A DNA stretch of 64,000 nt from Pseudomonas fluorescens (lineage in GTDB: Bacteria; Pseudomonadota; Gammaproteobacteria; Pseudomonadales; Pseudomonadaceae). This document shows positions 62,154-64,000 of the stretch, piece by piece (the stretch's first letter is position 1; each line of letters begins with the position of its first letter). Made by a program: the position numbers and the translations under genes. The notes beneath the pieces are model-generated. The model was given only the letters and a program-made list of their open reading frames with translations, made no database searches and had not been told where the DNA came from. The stretch is from assembly GCA_902825215.1 (NCBI GenBank), contig LR782234.1, forward strand, positions 5,783,001 through 5,847,000, read 5' to 3'.

Positions 62154-62774
62154 ATGAGAGCTGATCTGGAAATCATCCAGGAATGGATCCCCGCCGGCAG
62201 CCGCGTCCTCGACCTTGGTTGCGGTAACGGCGAGCTGCTGAGCTGGCTGCGCGACAACAAGAACGTCACCGGTTATGGCCTGGAAAACGACGCCGAGAAC
62301 ATCGCCGAATGCGTGGCCAAAGGCATCAACGTCATCGAGCAGGATCTGGACAAGGGGCTGGGCAATTTCGCCAGCAACAGTTTCGACATCGTCGTCATGA
62401 CCCAGGCCCTGCAAGCCGTGCACTACCCGGACAAAATCCTCGACGAGATGCTGCGGGTCGGTCGTCAGTGCATCATCACCTTCCCCAACTTCGGTCACTG
62501 GCGCTGCCGCTGGTACCTGGCGAGCAAGGGCCGCATGCCGGTGTCGGAGTTTCTGCCGTACACCTGGTACAACACGCCGAACATCCACTTCTGCACGTTT
62601 GAAGACTTTGAAGAGCTGTGCCGCGAACGTGACGCCAAGGTCATTGATCGGCTTGCCGTGGATCAACAGCACCGCCACGGGTGGGCCAGTAAGCTATGGC
62701 CTAATCTGTTAGGTGAAATCGGTATCTACCGGGTCAGCAGCCCGCTGCTGGCCGACCATAAGGTCGCGGTCTGA
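62154..62774 (+). CDS. metW: Methionine biosynthesis protein MetW
   Basis: This 206-aa protein has a class I SAM-binding motif (SRVLDLGCGNGELLSWL) at about 17-33. It pairs with MetX, which in some bacteria needs MetW for full activity. Seven bp separate it from metX, so the two are cotranscribed. Confidence 0.94.
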   Translation: MRADLEIIQEWIPAGSRVLDLGCGNGELLSWLRDNKNVTGYGLENDAENIAECVAKGINVIEQDLDKGLGNFASNSFDIVVMTQALQAVHYPDKILDEMLRVGRQCIITFPNFGHWRCRWYLASKGRMPVSEFLPYTWYNTPNIHFCTFEDFEELCRERDAKVIDRLAVDQQHRHGWASKLWPNLLGEIGIYRVSSPLLADHKVAV

Positions 62775-62799
62775 GCCGGGTTATTCGAGGAGCACGAAC

Positions 62800-63234
62800 A
62801 TGAGTCGTCTAGCGTTGTTGTTACTGACTGCCTGCCTCAGCGCCAGCGCCCTGGCGGCCGACGTCATCAAGGGCGAACGCAAGGAAACCTTCGGCGACGT
62901 CACGGTGCACTACAACACCTTCAACTCGACCTTCCTGCAACCGGACATTGCCAAAGCCGCCGAACTGATCCGCAGCAAGAACCAGGGCGTGATCAACGTC
63001 TCGGTGCTCAAGAACGGCAAACCGGTGATCGCCAGTGTCACCGGCACGGTCAAGGACCTGACCAGCAACAGCGTGCCGTTGAACTTCCGCCAGGTCACCG
63101 AACAGGGCGCGATCTACTACATCGCCCAGTATCCGGTGCCGCAGCAGGAAACCCGTACCTTTGAAATCAAGGTGCAGAACGGCGACAAGATCAACACCCT
63201 CAATTTCAACCAAGAACTCTTTCCCGGCGAATGA
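62800..63234 (+). CDS. DUF4426 periplasmic protein
   Basis: The ATG at 62800 gives 144 aa. A signal peptide (MSRLALLLLTACLSASALA) precedes a beta-rich DUF4426 domain (GDVTVHYNTFNSTFLQPDIA, INTLNFNQELFPG). Role unknown; it is conserved between metW and rdgB in pseudomonads. Its stop overlaps the rdgB start by 4 bp. Confidence 0.9.
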   Translation: MSRLALLLLTACLSASALAADVIKGERKETFGDVTVHYNTFNSTFLQPDIAKAAELIRSKNQGVINVSVLKNGKPVIASVTGTVKDLTSNSVPLNFRQVTEQGAIYYIAQYPVPQQETRTFEIKVQNGDKINTLNFNQELFPGE

Positions 63235-63827
63235 TGAACATCAAGCAGCTCGTACTGGCCAGCCATAACGCCGGCAAACTCAAAGAACTTCAAGCGATGC
63301 TCGGCGACTCGGTGCAACTGCGCTCGATCGGCGAATGGAGCAAGGTCGAGCCGGAAGAGACCGGTCTGTCATTTGTCGAGAACGCGATTCTCAAGGCACG
63401 CAACGCTGCGCGCATTTCCGGGCTGCCGGCTCTGGCCGACGACTCCGGTCTGGCGGTGGATTTTCTCGGTGGCGCACCGGGCATCTATTCGGCGCGTTAC
63501 GCCGATGGCAAGGGCGATGCGGCGAATAACGCCAAACTGCTCGACGCTTTGAAAGATGTGCCGGAAGCCGAGCGCGGCGCGCAGTTCGTCTGCGTGCTCG
63601 CCCTGGTGCGTCACGCAGACGATCCGTTGCCGATTCTGTGCGAAGGCCTGTGGCATGGACGGATTCTGACCGCCGCCAGCGGCGAACACGGCTTTGGTTA
63701 TGACCCGCTGTTCTGGGTGCCGGAACGTGACGTGTCCAGCGCCGAGCTGAGCCTCGCCGACAAGAATCAGATCAGCCACCGCGCCCGCGCCATGGTGCTG
63801 CTGCGCCAGCGTCTGGGTTTGCAATGA
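63231..63827 (+). CDS. rdgB: XTP/dITP diphosphohydrolase RdgB
   Basis: This 198-aa HAM1-family enzyme removes dITP, dHAPTP and XTP to prevent their incorporation into DNA. LVLASHNAGKLKEL, ENAILKARNAA, LADDSGLAVD and GHGFGYDPLFW-like GFGYDPLFWVPE give the nucleotide and Mg sites. Two adjacent ATGs (63231, 63234) are possible starts; the first makes an ATGA overlap with the DUF4426 gene. Confidence 0.95.
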   Translation: MMNIKQLVLASHNAGKLKELQAMLGDSVQLRSIGEWSKVEPEETGLSFVENAILKARNAARISGLPALADDSGLAVDFLGGAPGIYSARYADGKGDAANNAKLLDALKDVPEAERGAQFVCVLALVRHADDPLPILCEGLWHGRILTAASGEHGFGYDPLFWVPERDVSSAELSLADKNQISHRARAMVLLRQRLGLQ

Positions 63828-64000
63828 CCGGTGACGCTTCTGCGTCGGCGCTGATTGTCGGCGGCGCCGCCTCCTCGCCTAAAGCGCCGCTGTCAACGCT
63901 GCCGCCCTTGTCGCTATACATCCATATTCCGTGGTGCGTGCGCAAATGCCCGTATTGCGATTTCAACTCGCACACCGCAAGCCCGGTGCTGCCGGAGCAG
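63824..64000 (+). CDS. hemW: Heme chaperone HemW, 5' part only
   Basis: The ATG at 63824 overlaps the rdgB stop (ATGA) and the frame is open to the window edge (59 codons). After an unusual Ala/Ser-rich lead of about 25 residues it reads LSLYIHIPWCVRKCPYCDFNSH, with the CxxxCxxC radical-SAM cluster typical of HemW (formerly called an oxygen-independent coproporphyrinogen oxidase). HemW passes haem to respiratory proteins. Confidence 0.92.
   Translation, partial: MTGDASASALIVGGAASSPKAPLSTLPPLSLYIHIPWCVRKCPYCDFNSHTASPVLPEQ

Overview
The window is a stretch of a fluorescent-group Pseudomonas chromosome. This is inferred from gene content, from gene order that I recall being shared with P. aeruginosa (pilGHIJ-chpA, gshB-tonB-yqgE-ruvX-pyrR-pyrB-pyrC', pilT, yggS-proC-yggT-metXW-rdgB-hemW), from high-GC codon use, and from several intergenic repeat families typical of P. 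fluorescens relatives. It splits into an accessory island (about 1-15086) and ordinary core chromosome (15087-64000).

Island (1 to about 15086). The right end carries four translationally coupled genes (8940-14645): three large tyrosine recombinases and a small coiled-coil protein. This matches the ginABCD module of GInt-type genomic islands. The operon reads toward the junction at about 15087, where recognisable sequence of a Na+/H+ antiporter gene begins in mid-reading-frame, so the island has split that gene. The cargo to the left is rich in possible nucleases and proteins of unknown role: an XRE regulator coupled to an HNH endonuclease, a protein with a HEPN-like Rx4H motif, a transglutaminase-like protein, an overlapping pair of small unknown genes, a CsbD-like membrane-anchored protein, a CoiA-like nuclease, a DUF7693-like protein, and a PIN-domain protein whose flanks carry two copies of a structured repeat of about 100 bp. 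The far (left) end of the island lies outside the window.

Core, 15-30 kb: an FNT transporter, a hotdog thioesterase, an SAH riboswitch controlling ahcY-metF (methyl cycle), a periplasmic binding protein, the RNA helicase rhlE, yceI with cytochrome b561, a 52-aa lipoprotein found by eye, an exported flavin amine oxidase, bioA, rsmE and a hemolysin III family protein.

Core, 30-39 kb: a complete malonate decarboxylase locus (mdcABCDEGH with the transporter genes madLM), tightly overlapped on the minus strand, with a LysR-type regulator (mdcR) convergent at the far end and a LysR-like operator upstream of mdcA. It is followed by a DUF6124 gene preceded by a multibranched RNA-like leader with a possible pseudoknot, the most interesting undescribed regulatory candidate outside the island.

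Core, 39-64 kb: the type IV pilus chemosensory cluster (pilG, pilH, pilI, pilJ, chpA, chpC, without pilK or chpB), glutathione synthetase, a TonB-like protein, yqgE-ruvX, the pyrimidine genes pyrR-pyrB-pyrC', a TM2 protein, an NlpC/P60 hydrolase, pilT (without pilU beside it), yggS-proC-yggT, metX-metW, a DUF4426 protein, rdgB and the start of hemW. Most long reading frames antisense to these genes are high-GC shadows and are not annotated.
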